DNA of 64,000 bases from Tipula vernalis. Taxonomy: Eukaryota > Arthropoda > Insecta > Diptera > Tipulidae. Numbering within the stretch: the first letter of the stretch is position 1; every line of letters begins with the position of its first letter. The DNA is taken from assembly GCA_958295665.1 (NCBI GenBank), contig OY282558.1, positions 48,429,389 through 48,493,388 on the forward strand, in the 5' to 3' direction. The position numbers were made by a program, and so were the translations under genes. The notes beneath the pieces are model-generated. The model saw only the letters and a program-made list of their open reading frames with translations, was not told where the DNA came from and did not search any database. Positions 1-12,425 of this stretch are shown here, piece after piece.

Positions 1-3000
1 TAATAAATTCAATTTGTTGAAAAATAATTTATTTTTAAGTGATAATTTAAACAAAAAAATAAAATATATTGCAATGAAGTTATCTACAAAGCCAACGCAT
101 TGGCGTTCCACACTCGACTGCGACATTTTGCTTCTAATTTTCTTATAAATTTGTAAACTTTTTTAAATTTATTGTAAAACGTATTGTAAATGTATAAATT
201 CCCCCAGTGGCATAAAATGCGAACATGCACCAACCGCGGATCGCCGTCGTCGTTTGGAACATTCCAAAAATCGTGAAGGAAGGTTAACAGCAAATAACGA
301 TATATGTATGTATGTCCATCATACGAATAATACAATATTTACAAGCGACAAACATGCCAATTTACCGGGTGAATTATAAACGCTGCCGGCTGAGCTGTTG
401 TAGTGCAAATATAACAACAAAGATTTAATTTGTTTATTAATGCTCCCCTCATTTGGCACAACCTGCTATGAATGAGCTTTCGCTCAAAGTAGCTTGTGTC
501 AGTGGGGTTGGTATACTAATAAATAATTCTTGTAAATAAGTAAATAAATAAATAAATAAATAATACATTTTAAAGTAGTACAAAGCGAAGTGCTTACTCA
601 ACATAACCTACAAATCACATTTTTTGAACAAATATTTCATACTTACCAAAAAATATAGCTCATATGTACGTTACAAATTTAGAATATTTCAGTTCTTGCT
701 ATAATTCACGTGTAAAATAGACCTAAATAAAATATTTGATAGCAACCGATTGTTCAAAGCCAACGCCACCGGTATGAAAGGGTCTCAGCTTCGCATTTGT
801 GGTAACTAAATATTTCGAGTCGTGGCGCCTGGTATGAAAAGTACTTAACTTGTCTTACTCGAAACATTTATTTAAAAAATAATAATAAATCAACTATGTA
901 CATGTCAATGCTGAAAAAAACATTACAACCATGAAACGATCATCTGATTCAAAAACCGAAATAAGTATTTTTCCCTAAAAATAAGTTAATAAAAATTTTT
1001 ACGTAGAAAAGACCAGGCTTCTCGATAATTCTGTTAACGAATAAAACGAAAATCAATACCTAGAGCAAACAAACAACCTCGTGAATCAATTTGATTGGTT
1101 AATTAGCTCGGAAAAAATATCCTAAAGTAAACAACCGACCTCGTTAATTCACCAGCGTTCTCACGTTTGCCCGAGGAAACATCAAACGATTTTGGTCTCT
1201 CACAAAATTCTCATTGTTTACCTTAGAAACTGAATATAAACTTGGTACTGCATTTATTAACAAACACTTACCTAATTTAATACGTCTGTCTTACCAATTT
1301 GTTTTCGAAATCGGTGTCTCTAAAATGAATGTCACACACTCTTGATGTTTTATGATTAAATTTGTCTTATCTCTTAACCATATTTTTAATATTTTATCGT
1401 TGTTTGGAAAATAGTGATAACTAACCTTACAGGTTTCTCTAGTATCATTGTTACTACCGCAATTTTACACTGCACATCTCAACTTTATTTTATAAAATTA
1501 ATAAATACACACAAAATTTACTTATAAACATCGATAATAAAAATATTTTCGCATATATGAGGTCATTTCATAACTATATGGTTCGGGATGAAGATAGCAG
1601 AAAAGCGCTATACGTAATTATTACATCGATTGAGTGCAAATTTTAGTGATTAAAATAAATCGATAACATTTCTTACAGCGTACTTCTAAGATTAGTTTTT
1701 TTTTTGTAGCAGACTGCTGTCTGCTTATCTATAGGTGTATTTTTGCGACATTTTGACATATTTTAGACTAGCACTTTTTACTTTTTACAGGTTTACTCTG
1801 TTTAGTGATTTTTTGATCACTAAAATTTATCCCCCTGATAGTTTATCGCTGAACCGCAGTAACGCAATGGCGCAAAAGTTAAATTACATGAAAATACGGA
1901 CTAAGCGCATTAAACCAAGTACTAAAGTTAAATCATTTTCAAAATTGCACGCAAGTACGGATTTAAGTGTCACTTTGTGTGTGAAAAAAATACAAAATGA
2001 AACATATTTTTGTGAAGTTTAAGTTATACAAATTAAAATCACGCCAATCACATTATTTAAATCGGTCTAAAAACCGGTTTACAAAATAGGATTTGATGGC
2101 CATAAAGTAGTTTTATTTTATGTATTTATCGCCATCAAAAAATTTTGGGTCACGTTAGACAGTTTTAGATTATTTTAATGTCAGAATCATGAATCGAGAT
2201 TGTCAGCCAAATTTTTATTTTTACTGTACTAAATTGGTTTTTGCATTTCTTACGCAATTCAGTTTCCGTTATGTCGAGATTGTCTCCACCTTTTCGCTCA
2301 ATTGATTTTATACGATTTGTAATGCTGTTTGCTCGAAATTCAAATGTCAGGCATTACCAAGCGCATTTCTCACATACAGTAGAGTAGATTACGGTTCTCA
2401 CATTCAGTAGATTGCGAATAATTGCTAAGGGAAATTTGTTTGCTGTCATTAGTGACAATTTTTTATTTGTATTACCAAATAATTTTGTCATTCTAGACAT
2501 TTCTAAACTTCAATAAAAATCATAATAAAAACAATAAAGTATTCACCTAGGAAACATATTTTAGCTTGCTTTGTTTTTCGCAGGATTGTAAATTTCCCTA
2601 ACCAAAATAAAGGAAATTTGCAATGGCAAAAGACGTAGGATTGAGAATCGTATTGCAAATTTGCCTAGGGTTGCATAGACAAATTTATGTAACAATATGA
2701 ATTTTTTTTTAATGTCCGTGTGAACAAATTTGTAACAGATGGTTAATAATCGCAAAGCTACCTAGGTGAGAACCCAGGGTTCTAGTTCCGAATCGACTGC
2801 TGGGTAGTTTTGTTATTTGCCAACAACATAGTTTTGTTATTTGCCATTGAGGCCATTCTCCAAAATAATGGGCGCTTTCAGGTCCCCCAAATATATATAA
2901 TATACGAATACAACAATCATGTTATTTTCTGAAGCTGTGTACATGCTACATTTCTGGTGAAAAAATATACAACAAGTTGAATTATTTCCAACTAGAACAA

Positions 3001-3562
3001 AAAAGTTATTACCAATAAACCAAAACAAAAATTAATTTTAGCTAAAATTTATAATATTTTGCTAACTTCGTGGTGTATATTTTTTCACCAGAATTGCACC
3101 CGATTTATCGAAAATTTCATGGGAATGAGATAGATCGAATGTCAATTTTTCCATCAGTAAATTATCAATGCCAACATGATGTGGGAACTGAAAGCGTCCA
3201 GTGCTTTACGTATTAACACGTCATGTTTACAATTCATACCCTGCACTACCATAAACTCCTGCTGGGATGTTCTAAAAATTGCAACCCAACTAACCAAAAT
3301 CTAGTACAAAACAAATTTTGATGCAGTTTTTGCAAAAAAAAAAACAAAAAAAAAAAAAATTGTAATAAAAATTTCTATTGTTTGTGTGTGTATGCCATCT
3401 AATCTACATGTAGAGAGCATATATGGCGATTGTTGTGAAGCTGTGGGTTTTTGTGTTTTGAAGAAATAAATAAATTTTGCGTGTAACAAACAGTTTTACA
3501 TATTATCTAATTTAAAAATCATCAAATAATTGTTTAAATTTACGGCATTACACGAAAGTATT
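1..3562. other. Gene-poor region upstream of PPM1G
   Basis: AT-rich DNA with no convincing coding exon, RNA gene or intact mobile element. The short open frames here have no recognisable motif and biased AT-rich composition. A possible small inverted-repeat element at 2543-2769 is listed separately. The last few hundred bases should hold the promoter and 5' UTR of the PP2C gene that starts at 3563, but no TATA box or initiator could be assigned with confidence. Confidence 0.5.
2543..2769. repeat. Possible small inverted-repeat element (MITE-like)
   Basis: The 9-bp sequence TCACCTAGG at 2543-2551 is matched by its reverse complement CCTAGGTGA at 2761-2769. Inside is a second inverted pair, TGTAAATTTCC and GGAAATTTGCA. 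This could be a 227-bp non-autonomous DNA transposon. The terminal repeat is short and no target duplication is obvious, so chance is not excluded. Confidence 0.25.
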
Positions 3563-6174
3563 ATGGGGGCGTATTTACCAAAACCAAATATACATAAGGA
3601 TTCATTCGATGATGTAAATGAATTTATGGCGTGCGGTGCAAGCTCTATGCAAGGATGGCGTAATAGCCAAGAGGTAAATAAGCAGAAATTACTATTTTAC
3701 ACATTGTGATCGAATTTGTAACAGGACGCCATAAATTTGGTGTGCAGCACTTAAATTTAATCGCCATAAAAATGTTTTATTAGGTTAGATCGACCACGAC
3801 CAATTTTGAATGGAACCGGCGCGTCTTATCTATAATTGGATCATAAATATTAGAATTCCAATGAAATCTATTCTGAATAGGATCTATTTACATTTTCCGA
3901 TAATAATTAGATTAAAATATAAAAAAAAACGATTCTGCATAAATTAATTTATAATGTGTGTGCACATTTACATGTGTGAATGTCAAATAGAAACTTTTAG
4001 GCGCGATGTTGTCTGTTTTGTCGCCTCATTGATTTTATCTTAAATTTTGCAGGATGCACACAACTGTATCTTGAATTTCGATGCCAATACATCATTCTTC
4101 GCCGTCTATGATGGACATGGGGGTAGTGAAGTGGCCATATACTGTTCCAAATATATGCCAAATTTACTAAAGGAATTGGAGGAGTATAAAAATGGTGATC
4201 TTGAAAGCGCTCTGAAAAAGGCGTTTCTCGATATTGATGCAATTCTTCTCAAAGAGGATGTAATTGAGGAATTAAAGTCAATTTTGGAAGCAGAAAATAA
4301 AGGTGAAGGTGAAACTGGTGAAGACGAGGAAGAAGATTTGGATAAATTGTGCGAAGAAAGTAAGATGCCATTACACGAAGTTCTGGAGAAATATAAAGAA
4401 TTGAAAAATAAACCAAAATCGTGTATCGATTCGAAAGCTGGTGGTAGCAGCGGGGGTAGTGGAAGTTCAGGTAAACCTGGCGGATCAAGGAGCCTACCTA
4501 TAATAACGACATCTTCGTCATCATCGAGTAGTTCACATTCATCGTCTAGTAGCAAATTAGATAGTACTGATAAAAAAGATGAAGAGGCTGCTAAGTGTAG
4601 TGAGGACTCATTAGAAAATAAAAATGAAAGTAATTCCAGTAATACTAATATAGAAAATAAGGATGTAAGTAACGATAAATTGGAGGCCAGTAACAAAAGT
4701 GATGAAAAAGTAGTGGTAAATGGTGAATCGGATCTAAAAACAGAAACATCAAAAGGTGAAGCTGATATAGCGGAATCTAATCCATCACAAACTTTGGATA
4801 GAAAAGATGGTGAGAATTCAGAAGGTGGCAGCTCTAGTTCCGCTACTGAAAATGGTAATCTTAAAAAACGTTTCAAACCAAAAATAGAGATGGACAGCAG
4901 TGATGACGATAGTGAGGAAGATATGGATGCTTCATATGAAGGTAAGTCGTTATTCCTCACAATGGTGGAGTTGGGGAAAATCTTTTTTCTTTTTTTATTA
5001 TTTTTTTGTTGAAATGGGCCGGTTTGAAATATTGTATGAAAATGTACTTTTTTTTATTATTAAAACCTTAGTCCCTAATTAGATCAACTTCACTTAAGGA
5101 AAAGCGAACCTGTGCTTAATATTTTTATCTTTTCTTTATATCGCCAAATAGAAAGCGCGGAAAGTTCGGAAGATATCGACGACGATGATGAAGAAATAGA
5201 CGACATAGAAGAAGAAGAGGAAGACGAGGAAGACTATGGTGATGATGACATTGAGGATGAAGAGACTAATGCTTTTATGGAAAATATTACTGAAGAACCG
5301 GGAAAAGATAGTGGATGTACCGCGGTAGTTGCTCTCCTCCATGGTAAAGAACTTTTCGTAGCAAATGCTGGTGACTCACGATGCGTTGTTTGTCGTGGTG
5401 GTAAAGCATTAGACATGAGTTTCGATCACAAACCCGAGGATGAAGAAGAACACAAACGAATTAAAAAGGCTGGCGGTAAAGTGACTTTAGATGGTCGAGT
5501 TAATGGTGGACTTAATCTTTCCCGTGCCATTGGTGATCATGCTTATAAAATGGTATATTTAAAAAATATTCTATACCAGATTTCGAAAATAAATATTTTT
5601 ACAATTTTCAGAATGTTACACTCCCACCGGAACAACAAATGATTTCAGCCATGCCTGATATTAAAAAAATCACGTTGACACCCGACGATGATTTTATGGT
5701 TTTGGCCTGTGATGGTATATGGAATTCGATGACTAGTGAAGGTGTTGTTCAATTTATCTCGACAAAATTTGAATCTGGATCCGTTGAATTATCGGAGATA
5801 TGTTCGGATGTAAATAATTCTGAATTTTTTGTAATAATTTCCTGGTCATATTAATTTTTTTTTTCTGATTTTAGCTATTTGATAAATGCTTGGCACCGGA
5901 CACGATTGGTGATGGCACAGGTTGTGATAATATGACAGCAATTATTGTTAAGTTTAAGAAAACCCTTGTCGGTGATGTGGTAATTGATGAAGTACATAAG
6001 GAAACAAACAACACCACCACCACCACTGTTACACCAACAAACAAACGAGCTGCCATCGATGAAATATCAGATGAAATAACTAGTAAAAAATTGAAGATTG
6101 ATAACAGTAAAATAGAGAATACCGAAGAAAATGAAAATAAAACTGAAGTGAACATTGATAATCATTTATCATGA
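3563..6174 (+). CDS. PPM1G: PP2C-family serine/threonine phosphatase, PPM1G type (five exons)
   Basis: Metal-dependent Ser/Thr phosphatase. PPM1G orthologues are mainly nuclear and act in pre-mRNA splicing and chromatin. Coding exons are 3563-3673, 4053-4941, 5152-5552, 5612-5809 and 5875-6174. All four introns (379, 210, 59 and 65 bp) are GT-AG and the frame is kept throughout, giving 632 residues. The start MGAYLPKP is the family N-terminus. PP2C metal-binding motifs appear in order: GWRNSQED (31-38, split by intron 1), DGHGG (57-61), [10 protein letters not shown] (387-396), GDSR (407-410), [17 protein letters not shown] (499-505) and GCDNMT (549-554). The catalytic domain is interrupted, as in PPM1G, by a long low-complexity insert rich in Ser, Glu, Asp and Lys (about 100-380), ending in a nearly pure Asp/Glu run. 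The C-terminal tail has basic patches (NKR, SKKLK) that could be a nuclear localisation signal. Human PPM1G is 546 residues; fly homologues are longer. No missing catalytic residue is seen. Confidence 0.95.
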
Positions 6175-8239
6175 AAATATTAAAATTAAATTAAGATTTA
6201 CATAAAAAAACACATTTTTTCTTATTAATTCATTTTATATTAAGAATATTTTTGTAAGGAAAAATTCGACTACACACATTATCTTGTAATTTCTTTATTT
6301 TAGTCCAATTATCAAGTATCTTATCGGAATTGTCAAGTAACAATTCTCTTTGGAATATTTATTTATAAAATGAACGAAATTATCTTGGCGCGTTTAAAGT
6401 AAAACTAAAATTATATTTGTACTGTAAATATATAATATGTAATTTAATAAGAATTTGATTAATGACATTATTTTGTTTTTATTTTTTGTTTATATAAAAA
6501 AAACAATTGATTATTATATAACTACATATTTTAATTATGATGGTAAATTCGTTTTAATTTTTTTATTTTGAAGTATTCATATTGTAGCGAAATTTCAGTG
6601 TATGTACTTTATATCCCCAAATGTAACTCTAGAATTTCCATCTAGCTGTGTAGAATCTTCAGTGTATTGTAAATAAACAAAAAATATAAGATAACATACT
6701 CTACTTAAATTTATAAATTAAAGTTTCATTGGTAATTTTTTTTTTTTGGTTGTTTAGTCAATCTACAGAAACTGGGACAACAAAATTTGTAAACATTTAT
6801 TTTTCGTCGAAATGTCCTGTGCGAAGTCGACCCAAAAATCCGACTTCATTGATATAATCTTTCCACTTGCAGAAGCTTGGAGCTAAAGTTCATTATCGCG
6901 ATACGAACATTCGTTGAAGCGTTTTTTATTTTTTTAATTAAATTATTAAATATTTTTAAAAGAAATTAGGCAATATTTGTAGTTAGCTACATATTTTACA
7001 ATGTCAGCAGTTGTAATTTATAAAATAACGAAATGTTTTAACTTAAAAATTAAGATTTTTATTTTTTGTATAAGCTGGGACGACAAAAATGTTAAATCGT
7101 CCGTTGAAACATATAAATACACCCACTCCGCGATTTACACGGTAGATGGGTTCCGCAGAAAACCGTGTAACTGGAAAATCGGGTTTTGCGTGAAAAATTG
7201 TATAAATTGCAAAATTAAATAAAATTCTTAGTTTACGGTTGTTTTTTAAATAATTCTTTATTTCAACGTAAAATATAAATAATAAATTAATAATATCAAA
7301 TTATAACTTTAAAAAAAAAAATTTAATGTTTACAAATTTTTAAATCAATTTTTTAATAATTTTTTTTTTTCAAACCGTGTGAAAGCGAAATCATGTGAAA
7401 AAGGTACAGGGTAAATCGGGGGCTGGGTGTAATTATGAATTTTTGAATGAAAATATAAGTTTTTTTTTAAAAATATAATCTGCAATCTTTTCCGGGGTTC
7501 GTAGCACTCTAGTAGCCAAATCGAGAACGTACCGGCTATAGGCCCGTTTTGCGTGAACCACGTGTACATTGCATTGCTTCATGCCAGCCTATAGCACTGA
7601 CATGAAAGGACGGTCGGCTCATGAATTCTGCACTCTCAGCAGGGGGAGGGCATGTTCATAGTTGTGTTCAACAGCGTCGTACGTAATCAGATGATTAAAA
7701 AATACGTTTTGTGTGCCACCTCTTTCGGGATTCGAGGAACCGGTCCCTCACGATCCAAACACTACCACTGTGCCGTTTAGTCGATATATATTTGGTTGTC
7801 AATATTATCACCAAAGATATAATTTAAGTGGTCCACCACAATTATCCGATAATTTCTATTAAAAATATTTAATAATTTAGGTATTCAAAAAAAAAATCAA
7901 AATCGTTTCGAGAGAATTTTCGTAACATTTGCCATGGAGCCATACCTTCACGCTATTATGAAACTCTTTGTACATTTAATTTATTTAAAATTAAATTTAT
8001 CGTTTACATAAAATTACGTTTCTACAAAAAATAAAATATCATCAATCTTACAAAATTCGCCAAAAAATCCGCACTGAGGTATTCTTGAAATTCACATGAA
8101 AAAGTCACCCGTGATTTGTTAGTGAAATACGTCATTTCAGTCGAAAATTTAATGTGCTTTATACTAAAGTCAGAAATTTTCCAAGAGTATTATCGAGAAG
8201 TACTCATTAAATTTAATAACCTTATGATAATCGATGAAA
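6175..8239. other. 3' flank of PPM1G and unassigned AT-rich DNA
   Basis: It begins with the 3' UTR of the phosphatase gene. An AATAAA hexamer at 6672-6677 is a possible polyadenylation signal, but the transcript end cannot be fixed. At about 7125-7205 and 7370-7430 the motif AACCGTGT recurs beside similar GTGAAA words, which suggests a degraded repeat. A less AT-rich stretch at about 7580-7780 has no recognised coding potential. Confidence 0.4.
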
Positions 8240-8801
8240 TTTCATGATGGAAAGCTACACCAGAGCCTTTAAATCTTCCACAATATCTGAGGGTTACGTC
8301 TTTCAGACCAAACTTTCTTTAGAAATGGTAACTAGAGTGATGGAGCAATCTTCTTCAATTATTGATATTTTTTTAACTAACTTGCTGTGTAATAAGTATC
8401 GTTTGGCTGTCAACGATACTGATTTCATTTCAGTGATCACAAAGTTTTGTTGTTGAATGTTGACAGAGACCTAAACAAGCCTAGTCTACCTAAGTGCTAT
8501 GGTTAAATATACTACTCGTTTTGACTTAGTTAAAATAGACGTGTTGAATTACGTTAATAACTTAAACAGGTTTCTGGGTAAAATAGCCAGTTCAATAAAA
8601 GCTCGTACTTGTTGAATGGCGTAGACTGTGGCCTGCAAGAAACATTGGTGTTCACATGAAAACGTTACGTTTTGTAAAGGAAAGGGAAGACTCTATAAAC
8701 ATATAAAAGCAAAGGAAACTAGTGATTTTATAATTAAACGATATAGAACTATTAAACAACTCATTAAAACTAAATCTAAAGAGGCAAAAAAAAATTTTTA
8801 C
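8240..8801 (+). pseudogene. Non-LTR retrotransposon relic, endonuclease part (5' piece)
   Basis: Degenerate remains of the apurinic-type endonuclease domain and the linker to reverse transcriptase. Readable pieces are SSSIIDIFLTN, then after a frameshift SDHKVLLLNVDRD (the conserved SDH motif of the endonuclease), then an AKKNFYGKV linker typical of CR1/Jockey-type ORF2. Several frameshifts and stops mean it is dead. The BEL/Pao left LTR begins right after this piece, and the rest of the retroposon resumes beyond the right LTR at about 11956, so the LTR element landed inside it. Confidence 0.65.
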
Positions 8802-9131
8802 GGTAAAGTTCTCGCCTGAGGCTCAGAACTTGTATATTTGATGATTATTAAGATTACCACTGGTGGGGTCTTAATAATCTTGAGAATGAAATAAACACAC
8901 GATTGAAGGTAAATTTATTCTGATTTTTATATTTCATTTGCTTGACTTTTTATACAAAATTTATTACATTATACACAAAAACAATAAAAGTATAACGTCT
9001 AGTAAGCACATAATATTGACTTTGCCGGAAAAACGGTGTTGTGTGACACAACACAAATAAAATGCAAATTATTTGATTTAGTTATATGACCTGTTGTATG
9101 ATTCACGTTATTTAATGAATTGGTAACAACA
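8802..9131 (-). repeat. BEL/Pao element LTR (3' LTR in element orientation)
   Basis: It matches the second LTR at 11789-11955 closely. On the minus strand it runs from TGTTGTTACC to GAACTTTAC, so one end is a canonical TG and the terminal CA is mutated here. It contains a perfect 11-bp stem (8843-8853 with 8869-8879) around the 15-nt loop TTACCACTGGTGGGG, and a minus-strand AATAAA (8913-8918) upstream of that hairpin. The 330-bp length is taken as the complete LTR. No clear target-site duplication was found. Confidence 0.75.
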
Positions 9132-9299
9132 TACTCCCGGGCGGCTCTAATTCTAGCGGCGTTGTTTATTGGTGGCGAACTCAGGCTACGCCAAGCTCGC
9201 TTCTACGTTTGGTAGTGGGGAGGGTGCCCTGTGGCTACCGGATGTTCTTTTTCTACACATGCGTCTTATGCCCCAGTTGACTGCAATCAGTACGCCGCT

Positions 9300-10649
9300 C
9301 CAAAATACTATATGAATCATGGTATAGTGATGAACGTCAGACCGGGTGAATTCTGAAATGCCATACTGATGTTGCTGTGAGCTGTCCCAGTGGCAATGAT
9401 TAGTGACTCAGCATCCCTTAGCATGCATCCTGGGCTTATCTCCACTAGCCCGGATTCATGGAACTTGTGCGGTTGAATAGTGGAGTCACAGATAACATAG
9501 GCTGTGGTTTCCTTGGCTATGACATATCCACTGGTTTGGGGTGGGAAGCTTGATCCAGTGGTTGGTTCTATTTACTGCTCTGCTATTGCACACGGTATTG
9601 ATTTCGTTCTTCCACTGTAATAGGGCTAGTTCGCATTTTCCTTGGTCGGCCATTGTATTCTTAATTGGCGAAAGTTTGCACAGAAATTGGGTTGGTTGGA
9701 AAACTTGGCAGCGGTTCACATCTTCTCTTGTTAATGTTGCGAAGTGCTCTCGTCGGTCGTCTATGGCCAGGTACTCGGCCGTTCTGATGATGTACGACTG
9801 GGTAGTACCGTGATTGATATCTGGAACCGGAATTACCGCTAGTAATGTGTAGTCCCACGTGAAAGAAAGCGGTAGTGTGAGTTGAATAATTATACTCTGC
9901 TGTGTTACTCTGGTTCGTGTTTTCATGCTTTGTTGTATGATCCCACGATGAGCATCATAAGCCACGTCAAGCAGACCCTGTTGGGTATTCTTCAGATTTC
10001 TGATGACTAGACTCAATTCTAGTATGTTAAGTAGTATCGACCGAACTCTGTCCTCGTATGTTCGGTATTCCTGAAGTTCCGACATTTCCTGTCGGAGGTG
10101 ATTTTGCTCCCTTATCAAGTTGTTTATTGATGTTAGGGTGAGATTTGTATTATGTTTCACCAATTTAACGATATTATCGATCAAGGTTGTTTGATTTTTC
10201 ACTAGTGACAGTAGGTGGTGCCCGTTGTTGTTAATTCTTTCGAACCGATCTTCATATTCGCTGGCCTCTCGTTGTGTGAGTATTCCGAACATGTCCCCTA
10301 GTATGGTGCCAGTCGTATCTCCGAAACCTCGCTTCACACGGTTTTGTTTTTTGTTACTTGCTAGTAGAAGTTCATTGTCCGCAATTAGGTTCTTTAATTG
10401 CCATTTTAGTGGGTTTAAAATAGGTATAACAATTTAGTTTAGGCAGCTCTTTGCAAAGTGCCTGTAGTTGTTATGTTCGTGAGCTAGTTTGACGTTTTTG
10501 ATTTCGTCCCAGTAGCTGCTCATGTTGTACTGAATTACTAGAGTCCACTACATGGCCACAATTTCTAGTTTGCCCAGTCTCTCGAAATATATGCCAGTGG
10601 ATTGGATGTTGGCTTTTGCGAGTCCCAGTAGACAGCAGACTGATAGCAT
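9300..10649 (-). pseudogene. Envelope-like gene relic of the BEL/Pao element
   Basis: Insect errantivirus-type envelope fusion protein, decayed. An ATG at 10649 is followed by a hydrophobic signal-peptide-like stretch. A furin-type site (RVKR) precedes a glycine-rich fusion-peptide-like segment at about 10345-10300. Then comes a heptad-like coiled region (NNNGHHLLSLVKNQTTLI) and Cys-containing ectodomain sequence. In-frame stops lie near 10548 and 10437, and a frameshift occurs near 9500, after which the reading continues in another frame to about 9310. The layout, just after an integrase tail and before an LTR, is that of BEL/Pao elements that carry env. It cannot make a functional protein as it stands. 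Confidence 0.7.
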
Positions 10650-10789
10650 TGTTATTGCTAGAGGATTCAGTATGATTTTGGCTCGTCTGCTTGATTGTTG
10701 TCTAGGTGTGGCGCTATGGTTCGGATTGGAACTCGGCGTATTAATGTTGAGTGTTACATCTGTCGACAGTTGAGTTGGTTGTATTGGCA

Positions 10790-10880
10790 GTGTTTCCTCA
10801 GATCGATCTTCAATTGGAAGTTTGCATAGCTTGGTTATTGACCGCTTGTATATTGCGTCCTTACATTTGACTGTGGCTAC
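10790..10880 (-). pseudogene. Extreme C-terminus of BEL/Pao pol (integrase tail)
   Basis: The minus strand reads YKRSITKLCKLPIED, matching the conserved end of BEL/Pao integrase, where a basic RxxTKL..LP motif closes the polyprotein. The protease, reverse transcriptase, RNase H and integrase core are absent. This stub joins almost directly to gag sequence at about 10860-10900, so an internal deletion removed nearly all of pol. Confidence 0.55.
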
Positions 10881-11760
10881 TCAGTCTCAGCTGGTTGTTT
10901 CCGTGGATGAGCTCTGTGAAGATATCGTTGAAAGAGCTCCATTGCTCATAATCCCCATGAAATGTTAGTAGTTCGACTTTAGGCAGCTGCACTGTTGTTG
11001 TTCTGATCGAGGTTGTTGGTTCGGTCTGTCTTTCTTGCAATCGCACTAACATGGAGTCCACCTTATCCTTGAGTGTACCGTAGTAGTTTTCACGGAAATA
11101 CTCCGATGTCTGTTCCTCTTCTTCTGTTTCGACGAGGATCGTTATATGTAGTGAATCAATCTCTTCTATTTACGCGTTCTAATTTTTGTTGGTATCCAGT
11201 GAGTACTCTATTGAGGATATAGCTTCTGATAAATTTGTCGCATCAGATCGTCTTGCCTCTTAAACAACCTTTTGTTGTTATTGTTTTCCATTTTTGACGC
11301 TTTGCATCAGTATAGATGTATGATGGCTGATGAGGATTTTGGTTGCTTCTTGCTGTAGCGTTGTTTTCTCTTCCCTTTCTGGTTGTTGTTTGTAGGGCGT
11401 TGGAAGTTGCGGGTTGCTCTTTGGTATGTTTATTGTCGGCGTTTTCGGTGGCCCGTTATTTAATCGTAGCCACATATCATCTAACAGCTGCGTATATGTA
11501 TCAGCAACTTGTTTTCTCACTGTAAGATATGGATGCTCAGGTCTAAAGGCGGATCCATCTTTCGGATAGTCTCATCGATGGTTAAGTATTCGCTATATAA
11601 TGTTTTTAGTTTAGCGATTCTTGTTTCGAGATAGCTTATTTTTTTCTGCGATCTCCATCTTTGTGGTAATTTGTGTTCATCTGAATCAGCTGCTCCTTCT
11701 TCTCTTGTTGTTTTTGTAATAGCTGATCCATTTTGAGCTCCCTGATGTTGGTTGTTGTTT
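10862..11760 (-). pseudogene. BEL/Pao gag relic (DUF1759-like)
   Basis: Two readable blocks: 11520-11278, a Pro/Gln-rich region, and 11061-10862, which contains VQLPKVELLTFHGDYEQWSS, the hallmark of DUF1759, the gag core of BEL/Pao retrotransposons. A glutamine/lysine-rich stretch near 11700-11640 precedes them. Frameshifts separate the blocks and the gag core is cut short after about 40 residues, at the deletion that fused it to the integrase tail. Confidence 0.65.
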
Positions 11761-11764
11761 GGTT

Positions 11765-11788
11765 AGGCTCGATAAGCTCGAAGGACCA
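11765..11788 (-). promoter_or_regulatory. Putative primer-binding site of the BEL/Pao element
   Basis: Immediately inside the 5' LTR the minus strand reads TGGTCCTTCGAGC. A TGG start directly after the LTR's terminal CA is where a tRNA primer-binding site is expected. The tRNA was not identified. Confidence 0.45.
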
Positions 11789-11955
11789 TGTAAAGTTCTC
11801 GCCTCTGCTCAGAATTTGTATATTTGATGATTATTAAGATTACCACTGGTGGGGTCTTAATAATCTTGAGAATGAAATAAACACACGATTTAAATTTATT
11901 CTGATTTTTATGACCTGTTGTATGATTCACGTTATTTAATGAATAGGTAACAACA
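11789..11955 (-). repeat. BEL/Pao element LTR (5' LTR in element orientation, internally deleted)
   Basis: On the minus strand it begins TGTTGTTACC and ends ACTTTACA, giving canonical TG...CA ends. It is 167 bp because about 160 bp present in the 330-bp partner LTR is missing between the TCTGATTTTTA and TGACCTG blocks. The hairpin (11829-11839 with 11855-11865) is retained unchanged. Differences between the two LTRs are few outside the deletion. Confidence 0.75.
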
Positions 11956-12425
11956 CGAATTTTCACAAAAATATTAATAATTCGCGCAATATGTGGTATT
12001 AACACTCTTCTCTATAGCAAGGTTCTACCTAGATACTGCGATTCAATCTATCACTTATAAAGGCATAACTTATACAACTGATAAAGATAAAGCGAATGCT
12101 TTAAACGCTTTTTTATGACCAATGTAACCCTTGGATTCCGTTGATCAACACAAATATCTATATCGTCAAATTTGAGGGGAATTTTTGATTTTGAGCCTAT
12201 AGTTCTGATGAGGAAATCTCTCCTGATTCACGATCTTAAAAATTCTGCTGCAACGGGTTTTCACAAATTAACCTCAAAATTGATTAAGTCAATGACGGTG
12301 GAACTAGCTCTAAGCATCTTTTTAATGAATCTAAGTCGGATGATTTCCCCGACGAACTTAACCCTTGTTCGGCACACCGGGATCGTATACACCCTACGCT
12401 CATATATCATAAAATTTAAATAGCT
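11956..12425 (+). pseudogene. Non-LTR retrotransposon relic, start of reverse transcriptase (3' piece)
   Basis: It continues the relic interrupted at 8801. DKANALNAFL (near 12085) and LKNSAATGFHKLTSKLIKSM (12223-12285) are typical of the region between endonuclease and RT palm in CR1/Jockey-type ORF2. Similarity fades after about 12330. Multiple stops and frameshifts are present. Confidence 0.55.

Noticed and set aside
1735..2022. 95-codon open frame upstream of PPM1G
   Set aside because: No domain or homologue-like motif, biased AT-rich composition, and no splice or promoter context that could be recognised.
4106..4960. 284-codon open frame on the minus strand inside PPM1G exon 2
   Set aside because: It is antisense to the Ser/acidic-rich insert. 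The plus-strand reading has all PP2C motifs and correct splice sites.
7001..7222. 73-codon open frame downstream of PPM1G
   Set aside because: It lies in what appears to be a degraded repeat and has no recognisable motif.
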